Under the pieces are notes generated by a model. That model was not told the origin of the DNA. It did no database searches and saw nothing but the letters and a program-made list of their open reading frames with translations. A stretch of 64,000 nt of DNA from Pseudomonas sp. NFIX28 (lineage in GTDB: Bacteria > Pseudomonadota > Gammaproteobacteria > Pseudomonadales > Pseudomonadaceae): NCBI RefSeq assembly GCF_900107395.1, contig NZ_FNPW01000003.1, forward strand, positions 112,632-176,631. Direction: 5' to 3'. The position numbers and the translations under genes are program-made. Shown in pieces: positions 36,423 to 45,214 of this stretch (positions within the stretch are counted from its first letter, which is position 1; each line of letters opens with the position of its first letter).

Positions 36423-38996
36423 ATGTTTCGCGCGTCTTATCACTTGCAGCTCATCTGTTCGCGTCCGACCTTGCTCGCCGCCTGCCTGGCGTTCAGCCTG
36501 CAGGCCCAGGCACAGCTTGAGGTCGAATCGTTCACCTTCGCCCTGCCCGCCCAGCCGCTGGCGGCCTCGCTGAGCCAGGTGGCGCAGCAGGCGAAGATCC
36601 AGTTGCTGTTCGACGAAGAGGTGCTGCGCAACGTAAAGGCCCCGGCGCTCAAGGGCGATTTCAGCCCCGAGGCGGCGATCCAGCAATTGCTGGGCGGCAG
36701 CGAGTTCAGCCTGGTCAAGGTCGACAAGACCTACGTGGTGCGCCCCGCGGAAAACAGCAGCACCCGCAGTTCGGCGCTGCAACTGGGGGCCATGAGCGTG
36801 ATCGGCAGCGGCCTGGAAGTGGACTCCGCGACAGTCGGCCGCTCGACCCTGAACCAGGCCGAGATCGACCGCCACCAGGCCACCAACATCCCCAGCCTGA
36901 TCGCCACCCTGCCCGGCGTCAGCCTCGGCGGCTCGCTCAAGCCCGGCGGCCAGACCATCAACATCTGGGGCCTGGGCGACGCCGAAGACGTGCCGATGAG
37001 CGTCGATGGCGCGACCAAGAGCGGCTTCGAACGCTACCAGCAGGGCTCGATCTTCATCGAGCCGGAATTGATCAAACGCATCGAAGTGGAAAAGGGCCCG
37101 CACTCGCCCGAGACCGGCAACGGCGGTTTCGGCGGCACCGTGCACATGGAGACCAAGGACGCCCCGGACCTGCTGCAGGAAGGCCGCGACACCGGCGCCA
37201 TGCTCAAGTACGGCTACAGCAGCAACAGCCATGAACAGGCCTACACCGGCGCGGTCTACGGGCGCACCGAGGACCGGCGCTTCGATGCCCTGGCCTACTG
37301 GACCAAGCGCGACGGCGACGACATGAAACTGGCCAGCGCCCAGCCGGACCCGCGCAACGCCTACCCGATCAACCCCAAGCGCCTGCCCAATACCGCCCAG
37401 GACCTGGACGGCGAGCTGTTCAAGCTGAACATGCAACTGACCGACGAACACCGCCTGGGCTTTAGCTACATGCGTTCCAACAGCGATATCTGGGCGCCCT
37501 TCTCGGCCAAGAGCTACCCGGCGCCACCGAGCCAGCGCGATATCGACAAGTACGGCTACGAGGGCGCCACCCGGCGCTTCCTGGCGCAGCGCAACACCAT
37601 CGACACCACCTGGCAGGCCAAGTACCAGTACACGCCGCTGGACAACCCGTGGATCGATTTCGAGGCCCGCTATTCCGATTCCAAGACCGACCAGACCGAC
37701 GAGCGCGGCCCGGACGCCTACTTCCAGCCCGCCTCCGGCGGACGCAAGATCACCGTGGGTTACGAGGACAAGATCCTCTCGCTGAAAAACACCAGCCGCT
37801 TCAACACCGGCCCGCTGGAGCATGCCTTGACCCAGGGCATCCAGATCCGCAAGCACACCCGTGAGGTGGACATGTGGATGCCGGGCAAGACCTACGAGGT
37901 GCCCAAGTACAACAACGGGCATTACCAGCCGGGCTTCATGCCCCATGGCAAGGTCGACAACAATGCCTTCTATATCCAGGACGCGATCACCCTGGGCAAC
38001 TTCACCCTGACCCCGTCCCTGCGCTACGACCATGTGCGCAACCGTGGGCAGAAGAACGACGCGCCGATCTACAACAGCCCCGACCCGGTGGTCGGCCACG
38101 ACTATGGCGACAAGACCTACACCGGCTGGTCGCCACGGCTGTCGGCGTTCTGGACAGTCACCCCGCAATTCGCCCTGTTCGCCGACTACAGCAAGACCTG
38201 GCGCGCGCCGGTGATCGACGAGCAATACGAAGTCCAGGCCGCCGGCACCACCCGCTCGGCCACCAGCCGCGACCTCGACCCGGAGCGCATCACCGCGTTG
38301 CGCGCCGGTAACATCACCAGCTTCGCCAATGTGTTCACCGACGCCGATAGCGTGCAGGTGCGCACCACGGTGTTCCGCAACCAGATCAAAGACGAAATCA
38401 TGAAGAACCTCGGCATCGGCTGCCCCGAGCAGTTGAGCGGCGGCAAGAGCATCGGCCAGGTGTGCAACCAGCCGACGATCGGGGTTTATCGCAATATCGG
38501 CGACCTGACGATCAAGGGCTTCGAGGTTGAGAGTTTCTACGATTCGACCTACCTGTTCGGCTCGCTGTCCTACTCCTGGATTACCGGCAAGCACGAAGGG
38601 GCCTACACCAACCCTTGGGGGCCGAACGTCTGGGCGCGTGACATTCCGCCGCGCAAATGGGTCGCCACCCTGGGGGTGAAAATCCCGCAGTGGGATGCGC
38701 AAGTGGGCTGGCAGGGCCAATGGGTGCGCCAGACCGACCGGGTGCCGAGCGATATCTACCCGAGCGGCCCGGCCAGCGCCGCGGGCGACTCCTACTGGGA
38801 CCAGTACGAGAACGACCGTTACAACGTGCAAGGCCTGTTCGCCAACTGGAAACCGCAGCAGCCGTACCTCAAGGGCACCGAAGTCAACTTCACCCTGGAC
38901 AACATGTTCAACCGCGATTACCGCCCACCCCTGAGCGGCGAAAACGCCTCCAGCCTGGGGCGCAACGCCAAGATCAGCGTGACCCGGTTCTTCTGA
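36423..38996 (+). CDS. TonB-dependent outer-membrane receptor with N-terminal signalling domain (heme/hemophore-like)
   Basis: An 857-residue outer-membrane transporter. The signal peptide is cut near QAQA-Q. An STN signalling domain (about 30-105) is followed by a plug with VDGATKSGFERYQQGSIFIEPELIKRIEVEKGP, which resembles HasR / hemoglobin-type receptors. The beta-barrel ends in a C-terminal Phe (VTRFF). It imports an iron carrier with TonB energy and signals through the FecR and FecI-type pair before it. No hemophore gene hasA is nearby. The ligand is inferred. ATG 36423 follows GGGGGA. Confidence 0.9.
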   Translation: MFRASYHLQLICSRPTLLAACLAFSLQAQAQLEVESFTFALPAQPLAASLSQVAQQAKIQLLFDEEVLRNVKAPALKGDFSPEAAIQQLLGGSEFSLVKVDKTYVVRPAENSSTRSSALQLGAMSVIGSGLEVDSATVGRSTLNQAEIDRHQATNIPSLIATLPGVSLGGSLKPGGQTINIWGLGDAEDVPMSVDGATKSGFERYQQGSIFIEPELIKRIEVEKGPHSPETGNGGFGGTVHMETKDAPDLLQEGRDTGAMLKYGYSSNSHEQAYTGAVYGRTEDRRFDALAYWTKRDGDDMKLASAQPDPRNAYPINPKRLPNTAQDLDGELFKLNMQLTDEHRLGFSYMRSNSDIWAPFSAKSYPAPPSQRDIDKYGYEGATRRFLAQRNTIDTTWQAKYQYTPLDNPWIDFEARYSDSKTDQTDERGPDAYFQPASGGRKITVGYEDKILSLKNTSRFNTGPLEHALTQGIQIRKHTREVDMWMPGKTYEVPKYNNGHYQPGFMPHGKVDNNAFYIQDAITLGNFTLTPSLRYDHVRNRGQKNDAPIYNSPDPVVGHDYGDKTYTGWSPRLSAFWTVTPQFALFADYSKTWRAPVIDEQYEVQAAGTTRSATSRDLDPERITALRAGNITSFANVFTDADSVQVRTTVFRNQIKDEIMKNLGIGCPEQLSGGKSIGQVCNQPTIGVYRNIGDLTIKGFEVESFYDSTYLFGSLSYSWITGKHEGAYTNPWGPNVWARDIPPRKWVATLGVKIPQWDAQVGWQGQWVRQTDRVPSDIYPSGPASAAGDSYWDQYENDRYNVQGLFANWKPQQPYLKGTEVNFTLDNMFNRDYRPPLSGENASSLGRNAKISVTRFF

Positions 38997-39010
38997 ACCG
39001 GGGCGCTGCC

Positions 39011-39073
39011 CCTGTAACCCCTGTAACCCCTGCAACCGCTGCAACCGCTGCAACCGCTCTAACCCCTGTAGCC
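39011..39073. repeat. Seven-unit 9-bp tandem repeat
   Basis: Units of the form (C/G)CTG(T/C)AACC follow each other without gap from 39011; the last, CCTGTAGCC, is also the first part of a REP element. The array seems to have grown from the REP head. It lies just after the receptor stop codon. Confidence 0.85.
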
Positions 39074-39185
39074 GCTGCCGAGCCCTGGCGAGGCTGCGAT
39101 CGACCCGAAGGGGCGCGGCGATCTTGCGACCGTCTGAGGTCCTGCGGACCTATCGCAGCCTCGCAGGCTCGGCAGCGGCTACAGG
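39065..39185. repeat. Inverted REP pair (CTGTAGCCGCTGCCGAG type)
   Basis: CCTGTAGCCGCTGCCGAGCC at 39065 and the inverted GGCTCGGCAGCGGCTACAGG ending at 39185 form a REPIN-like structure. Confidence 0.88.
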
Positions 39186-39422
39186 TCGTGTTTTGTCAGG
39201 GGATGCTGGTGAGAAGCGAAGAGGTTTCGCTTTGTTTTGTAAGGTATTTCCTAGAAAATCCCCAACGCCTTTGAGCGCCTTGTACCCCTCAAACCGATCA
39301 GGCAGTCTGCCTGGGTCGCTGCAAAAACAGCGGCCCGGATGTGGAAGTTCGGTTCTGGAGAACGTGCAATTCGTCTCATACGAAAACATCAGTGACCTTC
39401 AGTCCTGGTGAGTTCGTTTTAT

Positions 39423-39496
39423 GGCGGCTGTACGTGGGGCACCCTCGGGTGCGCCGGTGGCTCCAGACCGGTCTTCCACACCTACGTACGGCTGCC
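39423..39496 (+). ncRNA. Candidate three-helix structured leader RNA upstream of DUF6124-type gene
   Basis: A closing stem of 14 consecutive pairs (39423-39436 with 39483-39496, three of them G-U) encloses two hairpins. Hairpin 1 is GCACC (39439-39443) with GGTGC (39448-39452), loop CTCG. Hairpin 2 is CCGGT (39454-39458) with ACCGG (39467-39471). The element ends 57 nt before the start codon of the next gene. I recall similar sequences before other small Pseudomonas genes, but I cannot name an RNA family. Whether it is a riboswitch, a thermosensor or a small RNA is open. Confidence 0.6.
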
Positions 39497-39553
39497 ACCT
39501 CTCATGTGGAAGTGAGATCCGGCGGTTCCTTGAACGACTGGAGAAATTACCTC

Positions 39554-39907
39554 ATGAAAAAGCTCGTCCCCGATCCGCCCCTGCAATCCCCTCGCAAACT
39601 GCGCGACCCGGAACTGGATCGCGCCAACGCCAGCCTGATCGCCGCCCTGCAAGGCACGCGCCGCCGCCCCTTTGGCCTGCGCGACGGCCAGGGCCATCCG
39701 CTGTTCGCCGTGCAGCCCGGGGTCAATGCCGAAGACGCGCTGATGCACGTGTCCCTGCTGCTCAAATGCGCCGAGGAGGTGTCCGATGAAATCACCGAAC
39801 GCGCCAGCGGCATCGAGCGCGGGCTGATCTGGTCCATGGTGCATTCGGTGGAAATGGCCCGCGCAGTGGTGGACGCCCTGCTCGACAGCACCCACCCCAC
39901 CACCTGA
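39554..39907 (+). CDS. DUF6124/DUF3077-type small protein
   Basis: A 117-residue Pseudomonas protein of unknown function. After a basic, Pro-rich N-terminus (KKLVPDPPLQSPRKLRDPELDRANA), the mid part FAVQPGVNAEDALMHVSLLLKCAEEVSDEI is the family hallmark, followed by a long helix IWSMVHSVEMARAVVDALL. It often occurs in several copies per genome. The ATG at 39554 has GGAG about 10 nt upstream. A structured leader precedes it. No signal peptide. Confidence 0.85.
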   Translation: MKKLVPDPPLQSPRKLRDPELDRANASLIAALQGTRRRPFGLRDGQGHPLFAVQPGVNAEDALMHVSLLLKCAEEVSDEITERASGIERGLIWSMVHSVEMARAVVDALLDSTHPTT

Positions 39908-39923
39908 GCCACCAACTGCCCCA

Positions 39924-40263
39924 CCTGTAGCCGCTGCCGAGCCCCGGCGAGGCTGCGATCGGGGCACAGCCCCGCAAAACCTGGCGACGCGGTATGCCAG
40001 GAAAGATGCCGCCTGTTCAGTGGCTCACGCGGCGCTCTCGGGTCCATCGCGAGCAAGCTTCGCTCCTACGGGTAGGTAGCCTGATGGGCAATATATGTCC
40101 GGCACACCTGCCCCTGTAGCCGCTGCCGAGCCTGCGAGGCTGCGATCGGGGCACAGCCCCGCAAAACCTGGCGACGCGGTATGCCAGGAAAGATGCCGCC
40201 AGTTCAGTGGCTCACATGGCGCTCTCGGGTCCATCGCGAGCAAGCTTCGCTCCTACGGGTAGG
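39924..40263. repeat. Direct duplication of a ~152-bp REP-containing unit
   Basis: Copy 1 (39924-40076) and copy 2 (40113-40263) are nearly identical. Each runs from a CTGTAGCCGCTGCCGAG REP head through a unique-looking middle to a GCAAGCTTCGCTCCTACGGG REP tail. They differ by a few bases and a small deletion near the head. The spacer is about 36 bp. No coding is evident. Confidence 0.88.
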
Positions 40264-40279
40264 GTGTTGTCTGGTTTGA

Positions 40280-40328
40280 CGCCCGCTGCGCGGGCGATCG
40301 CAGCCTCGCAGGCTCGGCAGCGGCTACA
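40280..40328. repeat. Inverted REP half-element
   Basis: GATCGCAGCCTCGCAGGCTC followed by GGCAGCGGCTACAGG, in the opposite direction to the heads at 39924 and 40113. It completes a REPIN with copy 2. Confidence 0.75.
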
Positions 40329-40339
40329 GGGTTGCGGGG

Positions 40340-40645
40340 TTATTTGGTGGCGTTGCGCACCACGCTGAGCTCCGGCGTGGCGTTGCGGCGCTGGCTCAGG
40401 TAGCGGGTGCAACTGACCCGCAGGAACGAGGCGAAATTCACCACTTCGCCGCGGTAGTCCATCACTTCTTCGTAGAGCTTGGCGATCAGCTGGTTGGTGG
40501 TCATGCCATCGACCTCGGCGATTTCGCTGAGGATGTCCCAGAACTGGTTTTCCAGGCGCAGGGTGGTGACCACCCCGCAGATGCGCAGCGAGCGCGAGCG
40601 GGACTCGTAGAGGATCGGGTCGGCTTTGACGTAGAGCTCGCACAT
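40340..40645 (-). CDS. Ribbon-helix-helix domain protein
   Basis: A 101-residue protein. SLRICGVVTTLRLENQFWDILSEIAEVDGMTTNQLIAKLYEEV has the strand-helix-helix pattern of the RHH_4 family, and a short basic C-terminal tail follows. It may bind DNA as a dimer; a partner toxin is not present next to it. The start at 40645 begins with MCELY, after GAGG. Targets are unknown. Confidence 0.8.
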   Translation of the reverse strand: MCELYVKADPILYESRSRSLRICGVVTTLRLENQFWDILSEIAEVDGMTTNQLIAKLYEEVMDYRGEVVNFASFLRVSCTRYLSQRRNATPELSVVRNATK

Positions 40646-40721
40646 GCTGGGCGCTCCTCGGTTGGAGGTAGGACGATGGCGCTGCTTCCTGACAGAAAAG
40701 CAGCGCCGGCAAGTCATCCGT

Positions 40722-41303
40722 TTACAGCGTGATTGTGGTGCCCAGCAGGCCGAGGAAACCAGCCAGCCAGCTGGGGTGCGCCGGCCAGGCCGGGGCCGTC
40801 GTCAGATTGCCCTGGACGTGGCTGTCCGTCACGGGGATATCGATGTAGGTACCGCCGGCCAGGCGCACTTCCGGGGCACAGGCCGGGTAGGCGCTGCACT
40901 CGCGGCCTTCGAGGATGCCTGCCGCCGCCAGCAGCTGGGCGCCGTGGCAGACGGCGGCGATCGGTTTGCCGGCCTGGTCGAACGCCTGCACCAGTTGCAG
41001 GACTTTTTCATTCAACCGCAGATATTCCGGAGCGCGACCGCCGGGGATCAGCAGCGCGTCGTAATCGGCGGCCTCGACCTTGGCGAAGTCGAAATTCAGG
41101 GCGAACTGATGGCCCGGTTTTTCGCTGTAAGTCTGGTCGCCTTCGAAGTCATGGATCGCGGTGCGCACGGTCTGCCCGGCCTTTTTGTCCGGGCACACCG
41201 CATGCACGGTGTGGCCGACCATCAGCAGCGCCTGGAACGGCACCATCACTTCGTAGTCTTCGACGTAATCGCCGACCAGCATGAGGATTTTTTTCGCGGC
41301 CAT
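40722..41303 (-). CDS. DJ-1/PfpI family protein
   Basis: A 193-residue class I glutamine-amidotransferase-like protein. The nucleophile elbow [10 protein letters not shown] carries Cys119 with His120, and [12 protein letters not shown] and the early VEDYEV Glu complete the DJ-1/PfpI site. Members act as deglycase/protease-like stress proteins or hydratases. The exact activity is not visible. The ribbon-helix-helix gene follows 76 nt downstream in the same direction. Confidence 0.9.
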   Translation of the reverse strand: MAAKKILMLVGDYVEDYEVMVPFQALLMVGHTVHAVCPDKKAGQTVRTAIHDFEGDQTYSEKPGHQFALNFDFAKVEAADYDALLIPGGRAPEYLRLNEKVLQLVQAFDQAGKPIAAVCHGAQLLAAAGILEGRECSAYPACAPEVRLAGGTYIDIPVTDSHVQGNLTTAPAWPAHPSWLAGFLGLLGTTITL

Positions 41304-41688
41304 GGAGATGACTCCTCTTCAAGGGAAAACAGGAGTATTCAAGGTAGTCCTTATCCGCGGGGCCGGGTAATAACCCGGTACTACGCCAGCAATGCTGCCG
41401 GGTATTGCGTCATCGTTCTTCGCGAGCAAGCCTCGCTCCTACGGCAGCGGGGACCCGAATGGCCGTGGGGTGTCCGTAGGAGCGAGGCTTGCCCGCGATC
41501 CAGGCGCCACGGATTGCCTGATACACCGCGTTTTCGTTCTTCGCGAGCAAGCTTCGCTCCTACGGCAGCGGGTGCGGGGGTAAATGGCCACCGTAGGAGC
41601 GAGGCTTGCCCGCGATCAAGGCGCCACGGATTGCCTGATACACCGCGTTTTCGTTTTTCGCGGGCAAGCCTCGCTCCTACGGCAATCC
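41304..41688. repeat. REP array with a 94-bp direct duplication
   Basis: This gap has no gene. It holds REP elements of the GTAGGAGCGAGGCTTGCCCG type in alternating orientation from about 41420 to 41684. A 94-bp unit with a REP at each end (41474-41567) is repeated at 41591-41684 with three differences or so; the 23-bp spacer is not conserved. Confidence 0.88.
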
Positions 41689-42906
41689 TCAGCCCAGGTA
41701 GCCGTCGGCGCGCAGCAGGGTTTCCAGGCAGTGCTCGCTGATGTGGTAGAACGCCTTGAGTTCGCCGATCTTCGCCAGCAGCTGGGTCGGGTCCTGGGGT
41801 TCGGCGCGTTTGACCGCGAGGATCATCTTGTTCTTGTTGGTGTGTTCCAGGGAGATGAATTCGAAGACCTTGGTCTCGTAGCCGCAGGCTTCGAGGAACA
41901 GCGCGCGCAAGCTGTCGGTGACCATCTCCGCCTGCTGGCCCAGGTGCAGGCCGTATTGCAGCATCGGCTTGAGCAGCGCCGGGCTCTGCATCTGCGGGCG
42001 GATCTGTTTGTGGCAGCACGGCGAGCACATGATGATCGCCGCGCCGGAGCGAATACCGGTGTGGATCGCGTAGTCGGTGGCGATATCGCAGGCATGCAGG
42101 GCGATCATCACGTCCAGCTCGCTCGGCGCCACGCTGCGCACGTCGCCACATTTGAATTCCAGGCCCGGGTAGTCCAGGCGCGCCGCCGCGGCGTTGCACA
42201 GGGTCACCATGTCTTCGCGCAGCTCCACGCCGGTCACCTGCCCTTGCGCCTGCAAGGTGTTGCACAGGTAATCGTGGATGGCGAAGGTCAGGTAGCCCTT
42301 GCCGGAGCCGAAATCCGCCACCCGCACCGGCTGCTGCAGGTCGATCGGCGAGGAGCTCAGCGCGTGGCTGAAGACCTCGATGAACTTGTTGATCTGCTTC
42401 CACTTGCGCGACATCGCCGGGATCAGCTCATGCTGCTTGTTGGTCACCCCCAGGTCGGTGAGGAAGGGCCGGCTCAGCTCCAGGTAGCGGTTCTTCTCGC
42501 GGTTATGCTCGGCCGACGGCACTTCGCGCTGCTGCTGGGCCTTGCCCTTGAACAGCGAGCTTTTGCCCTTCTTGCTGTATTCAAGCTGCACTTCGTCGGT
42601 GAGCGACAGCAGGTGCGCGTTCTTGAACGACGCCGGCAGCAGCCCGGCGATCAGCGCCACGCCTTCGTCCAGGGGGAAATTCTTGGTGATGTCGCGGGTC
42701 TTGTAGCGGTAGACGAAGGACAGGCACGGCTGCTCCTTGACCGTCAGCTGCTTGATGATCAGCCGCTGCAAGTCCGCCTCGGCCCCCACGTGCTTGGCCA
42801 GCACCAGCTTGATAAAGGCGTTCTGCGCCAGGCTGGTTTCCAGCAATTGAAGAAACTGGGCGTGATGATCCGGCGCGAGGCTGGCGGGGGTTGCGGTTGC
42901 GGACAT
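41689..42906 (-). CDS. SAM-dependent methyltransferase (Methyltransf_32-like)
   Basis: A 405-residue class I methyltransferase. The SAM-binding motif is VADFGSGKGYLTFAIHDYL in the middle of the protein, with ALHACDIATDYAIHTG and the Cys-rich IIMCSPCCHKQIRP following. The last part is typical of the Methyltransf_32 group, some of which modify RNA or small molecules. The N-terminal 170 residues are family-specific. ATG 42906 is preferred; an extension to 42984 has no support. The substrate is unknown. Confidence 0.83.
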   Translation of the reverse strand: MSATATPASLAPDHHAQFLQLLETSLAQNAFIKLVLAKHVGAEADLQRLIIKQLTVKEQPCLSFVYRYKTRDITKNFPLDEGVALIAGLLPASFKNAHLLSLTDEVQLEYSKKGKSSLFKGKAQQQREVPSAEHNREKNRYLELSRPFLTDLGVTNKQHELIPAMSRKWKQINKFIEVFSHALSSSPIDLQQPVRVADFGSGKGYLTFAIHDYLCNTLQAQGQVTGVELREDMVTLCNAAAARLDYPGLEFKCGDVRSVAPSELDVMIALHACDIATDYAIHTGIRSGAAIIMCSPCCHKQIRPQMQSPALLKPMLQYGLHLGQQAEMVTDSLRALFLEACGYETKVFEFISLEHTNKNKMILAVKRAEPQDPTQLLAKIGELKAFYHISEHCLETLLRADGYLG

Positions 42907-43023
42907 GTAAAAGGTGCCTCGGGCGGTGCGGGGTGTGGATCGGGGAATGGCGGGTATTTTAGGGGGGATGGCCCGCCGGGGCACGGAGTTATTTACCGGC
43001 GGCGCAGATTCTGCAGGATTTGC

Positions 43024-43127
43024 CCTGTAGCCGCTGCCGAAGGCTGCGCAAGGTCCGCAGGACCTCCAGCGATCTTCAGAACGCCACGGCCTTCGGCCGA
43101 TCGCAGCCTGCGGCAGCGGCTACAGGG
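43024..43127. repeat. Inverted REP pair
   Basis: CCTGTAGCCGCTGCCGAAGG from 43024 and the inverted CTGCGGCAGCGGCTACAGG ending at about 43127 form one REPIN. Confidence 0.85.
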
Positions 43128-43138
43128 GTGTGGGAGAG

Positions 43139-43756
43139 TCAGGCCAGGACCACCAGGCGGTTGGGCAGTTCGTTGCGCACATGGGTCACCGGCACATGCA
43201 CCTTGAGCAGTTCGCCGCAGGCCTCGATGCAATTGATGAAGCCTTGCAGGGTCTGGCCCTGCTTCACCTGCTGGGTGAAGGCCTGGACGATGGCGTCCCA
43301 GGTCTTGTCATCGAGGCGCTTGGATATGCCCTCGTCCACCAGGATCTCCACATACCGCTCGGCCTCGCAGACGAAGATCAGCATCCCGGTGCTGCCGACG
43401 GTGTGGTGCAGGTTCTGTTCGAGGAACTGGCGGCGAGCCAGGTTCGAGGCACGCCAGTGGCGTACCGAGCGCGGAATCAGGCAAGTGGTGATCCGCGGGA
43501 TGCGAAACACCAGGCACAGCACGATAAAGGTCAGCCATTGCACCAGCAGCAACAGGTGCATGCCCATCCAGCCGGTGGCGTAATGCACCACGCCCGGCAC
43601 GATCAGCGCCAGCAGGCTGGCCCAGAGCAACGGAATGTAGGCGTAATCGTCGGCGCGGGCGGCCAGCACGGTGACCAGCTCGGCATCGGTCTGCTGCTCG
43701 ACCCGGGTGATTGCCTCGGCGACCTGCCGTTGTTCGTACTCACTCAGTAGTGCCAT
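43139..43756 (-). CDS. TPM-domain membrane protein
   Basis: A 205-residue protein of the TPM (DUF477) family. An initial cytoplasmic TPM-type segment (QRQVAEAITRVEQQTDAELVTVLAARADDY) is split by two membrane helices (about 38-80), then TGMLIFVCEAERYVEILVDEGI and FTQQVKQGQTLQGFINCI complete the fold. It is the third gene of a lemA-ygcG-TPM operon, 29 nt after the Gly-rich paralogue. The role of these clusters is unclear; phosphatase activity is known only for some TPM proteins. Confidence 0.85.
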   Translation of the reverse strand: MALLSEYEQRQVAEAITRVEQQTDAELVTVLAARADDYAYIPLLWASLLALIVPGVVHYATGWMGMHLLLLVQWLTFIVLCLVFRIPRITTCLIPRSVRHWRASNLARRQFLEQNLHHTVGSTGMLIFVCEAERYVEILVDEGISKRLDDKTWDAIVQAFTQQVKQGQTLQGFINCIEACGELLKVHVPVTHVRNELPNRLVVLA

Positions 43757-43785
43757 GTCTTCGCATACTCATCGATATTTTTTAA

Positions 43786-44532
43786 TCACCAGCCGCCTGA
43801 CGATCCGCCGCCGCCAAAACTACCACCGCCGCCACTGAAGCCCCCGCCGCCTCCGCCGCCAAAACCGCCCCCGCCAAAACCTCCGGAACCGCCACGCCCG
43901 CCGCCACCACTGGGCAGGATGCCAAGCAACTGGCAGACGAAGATCGTCACGATAAACAGCAGCACCAGGAACACCAGGGCGCCGGGGTGCCGGTCGAAGA
44001 ACTCATTGCCGCCCTCGCCGCCCGCATAGGCAGCGCTCGGCTCGTCCAGTGGATTGCCGCCCAGCACCAGCAACATGGCCGACACGCCATCGCTGATGCC
44101 CTTGCTGAAATGGCCGGCCTTGAAGGCCGGGGTGATGACCTGATGGATGATCACCGAACTTTGCGCGTCGGTCAGGCGGTCTTCCAGGCCGTAACCGACT
44201 TCGATGCGCAGCTTGCGATCGTCGCGGGCGACGATCAACAAGGCGCCGTTGTTCTTGTCCTTCTGGCCGATGCCCCAATAGCGCCCCAGCTGGTAGCCGA
44301 AATCCTCGATGCTGGTGCCTTGCAGGTCCGGCAGGGTCACGACCACCACCTGCTCGCCGGTGGACTGCTCGTGGGAGGCCAGCTCCTGGGTCAGTTGCTG
44401 GCGCACCGCCGGCTCGATCATCTGGGCGTTGTCCACCACCCGCCCGCTCAGGGCCGGGAACTTCAGCTCGGCCTGGACCGCCATCGCAAACACCCAGAGC
44501 CACAGCACCAGGCCAACTCTCAACACGTGCAT
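43786..44532 (-). CDS. YgcG-type TPM protein with glycine-rich C-terminus
   Basis: A 248-residue secreted/membrane protein. The signal peptide cuts near VQA-E. The TPM domain (about 25-155) has SGRVVDNAQMIEP, EQVVVVTLPDLQG and DDRKLRIEVGYGLEDRLTD. A transmembrane helix lies near 184-205, and the tail is an uninterrupted Gly/Ser/Phe-rich stretch. This layout is that of YgcG, which is usually encoded beside LemA, as here. It probably sits at the inner membrane with the TPM domain outside. Confidence 0.9.
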   Translation of the reverse strand: MHVLRVGLVLWLWVFAMAVQAELKFPALSGRVVDNAQMIEPAVRQQLTQELASHEQSTGEQVVVVTLPDLQGTSIEDFGYQLGRYWGIGQKDKNNGALLIVARDDRKLRIEVGYGLEDRLTDAQSSVIIHQVITPAFKAGHFSKGISDGVSAMLLVLGGNPLDEPSAAYAGGEGGNEFFDRHPGALVFLVLLFIVTIFVCQLLGILPSGGGGRGGSGGFGGGGFGGGGGGGFSGGGGSFGGGGSSGGW

Positions 44533-44605
44533 TGGAACCTCATCCGTGGGAATGCCGGGCCAGCCCCCGCGGCCGCTCGCGCGCTCCGCGGGCAGCCGCT
44601 GTTGA

Positions 44606-45214
44606 TCAGAACTTCACTTGCGGCGCTTTTTCGGCGTCGGGGCTGGTGGCCTCGAAGGTCTCGCGCACCGGCAGGTCGCTGTACATCAGGCTGTGCCAGA
44701 GGCGGCCGGGAAAGGTCCGCAACTCGGTGTTGTACTTCTGCACCGCGAGGATGAAATCGCGACGGGCCACGGCGATGCGGTTCTCGGTGCCTTCAAGCTG
44801 TGATTGCAGGGCCAGGAAATTCTGGTTGGCCTTGAGGTCCGGATAGCGCTCGGACACCACCATCAAACGGCTCAAGGCGCCGGTCAGCTGGTCCTGGGCC
44901 TGCTGGAACTGCTTGAGCTTTTCCGGATCGTCCAGGGTGTTGGCGTCGACCTGGATCGACGTGGCCTTGGCCCGCGCCTCGATCACCGCGGTCAGCGTCT
45001 CCTGCTCGTGCCTGGCGTAGCCCTTGACCGTTTCCACCAGGTTGGGGATCAGGTCGGCGCGACGCTGGTACTGGTTCTGGACCTGGCCCCAGGCCGCCTT
45101 GGCCTGTTCGTCGAGGGTCGGGATGGTGTTGATCCCGCAGCCGCTGAGCAGGCTGCCAAGCAGCAGCAATGCGACAACCGGCCAGCTTGAATGAAGGCTC
45201 TGTCGTACGTTCAT
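44606..45214 (-). CDS. LemA family lipoprotein
   Basis: A 202-residue helical protein. The N-terminus has a lipobox LLSGC (Cys near 26), so it should be a lipoprotein or membrane-anchored. NQYQRRADLIPNLVETVKGYARHEQETL is the LemA signature, and AVARRDFILAVQKYNTELRTFPG closes the bundle. It is the first gene of the lemA-ygcG-TPM operon and has AAGGAG before its ATG. The function of LemA is not settled. Confidence 0.92.
   Translation of the reverse strand: MNVRQSLHSSWPVVALLLLGSLLSGCGINTIPTLDEQAKAAWGQVQNQYQRRADLIPNLVETVKGYARHEQETLTAVIEARAKATSIQVDANTLDDPEKLKQFQQAQDQLTGALSRLMVVSERYPDLKANQNFLALQSQLEGTENRIAVARRDFILAVQKYNTELRTFPGRLWHSLMYSDLPVRETFEATSPDAEKAPQVKF

Noticed and set aside
36378..39053. 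A 2.7-kb open frame on the minus strand opposite the TonB receptor gene
   Set aside because: Its protein has low-complexity Val/Gly/Ala/His content and no family likeness. It is a by-product of GC-rich codon use on the plus strand, where the receptor is unmistakable.
41420..41684. Alternating short repeats that could be taken for a CRISPR array
   Set aside because: The repeats are inverted relative to each other, match Pseudomonas REP cores found elsewhere in the window, and have irregular spacing; no cas gene is present.
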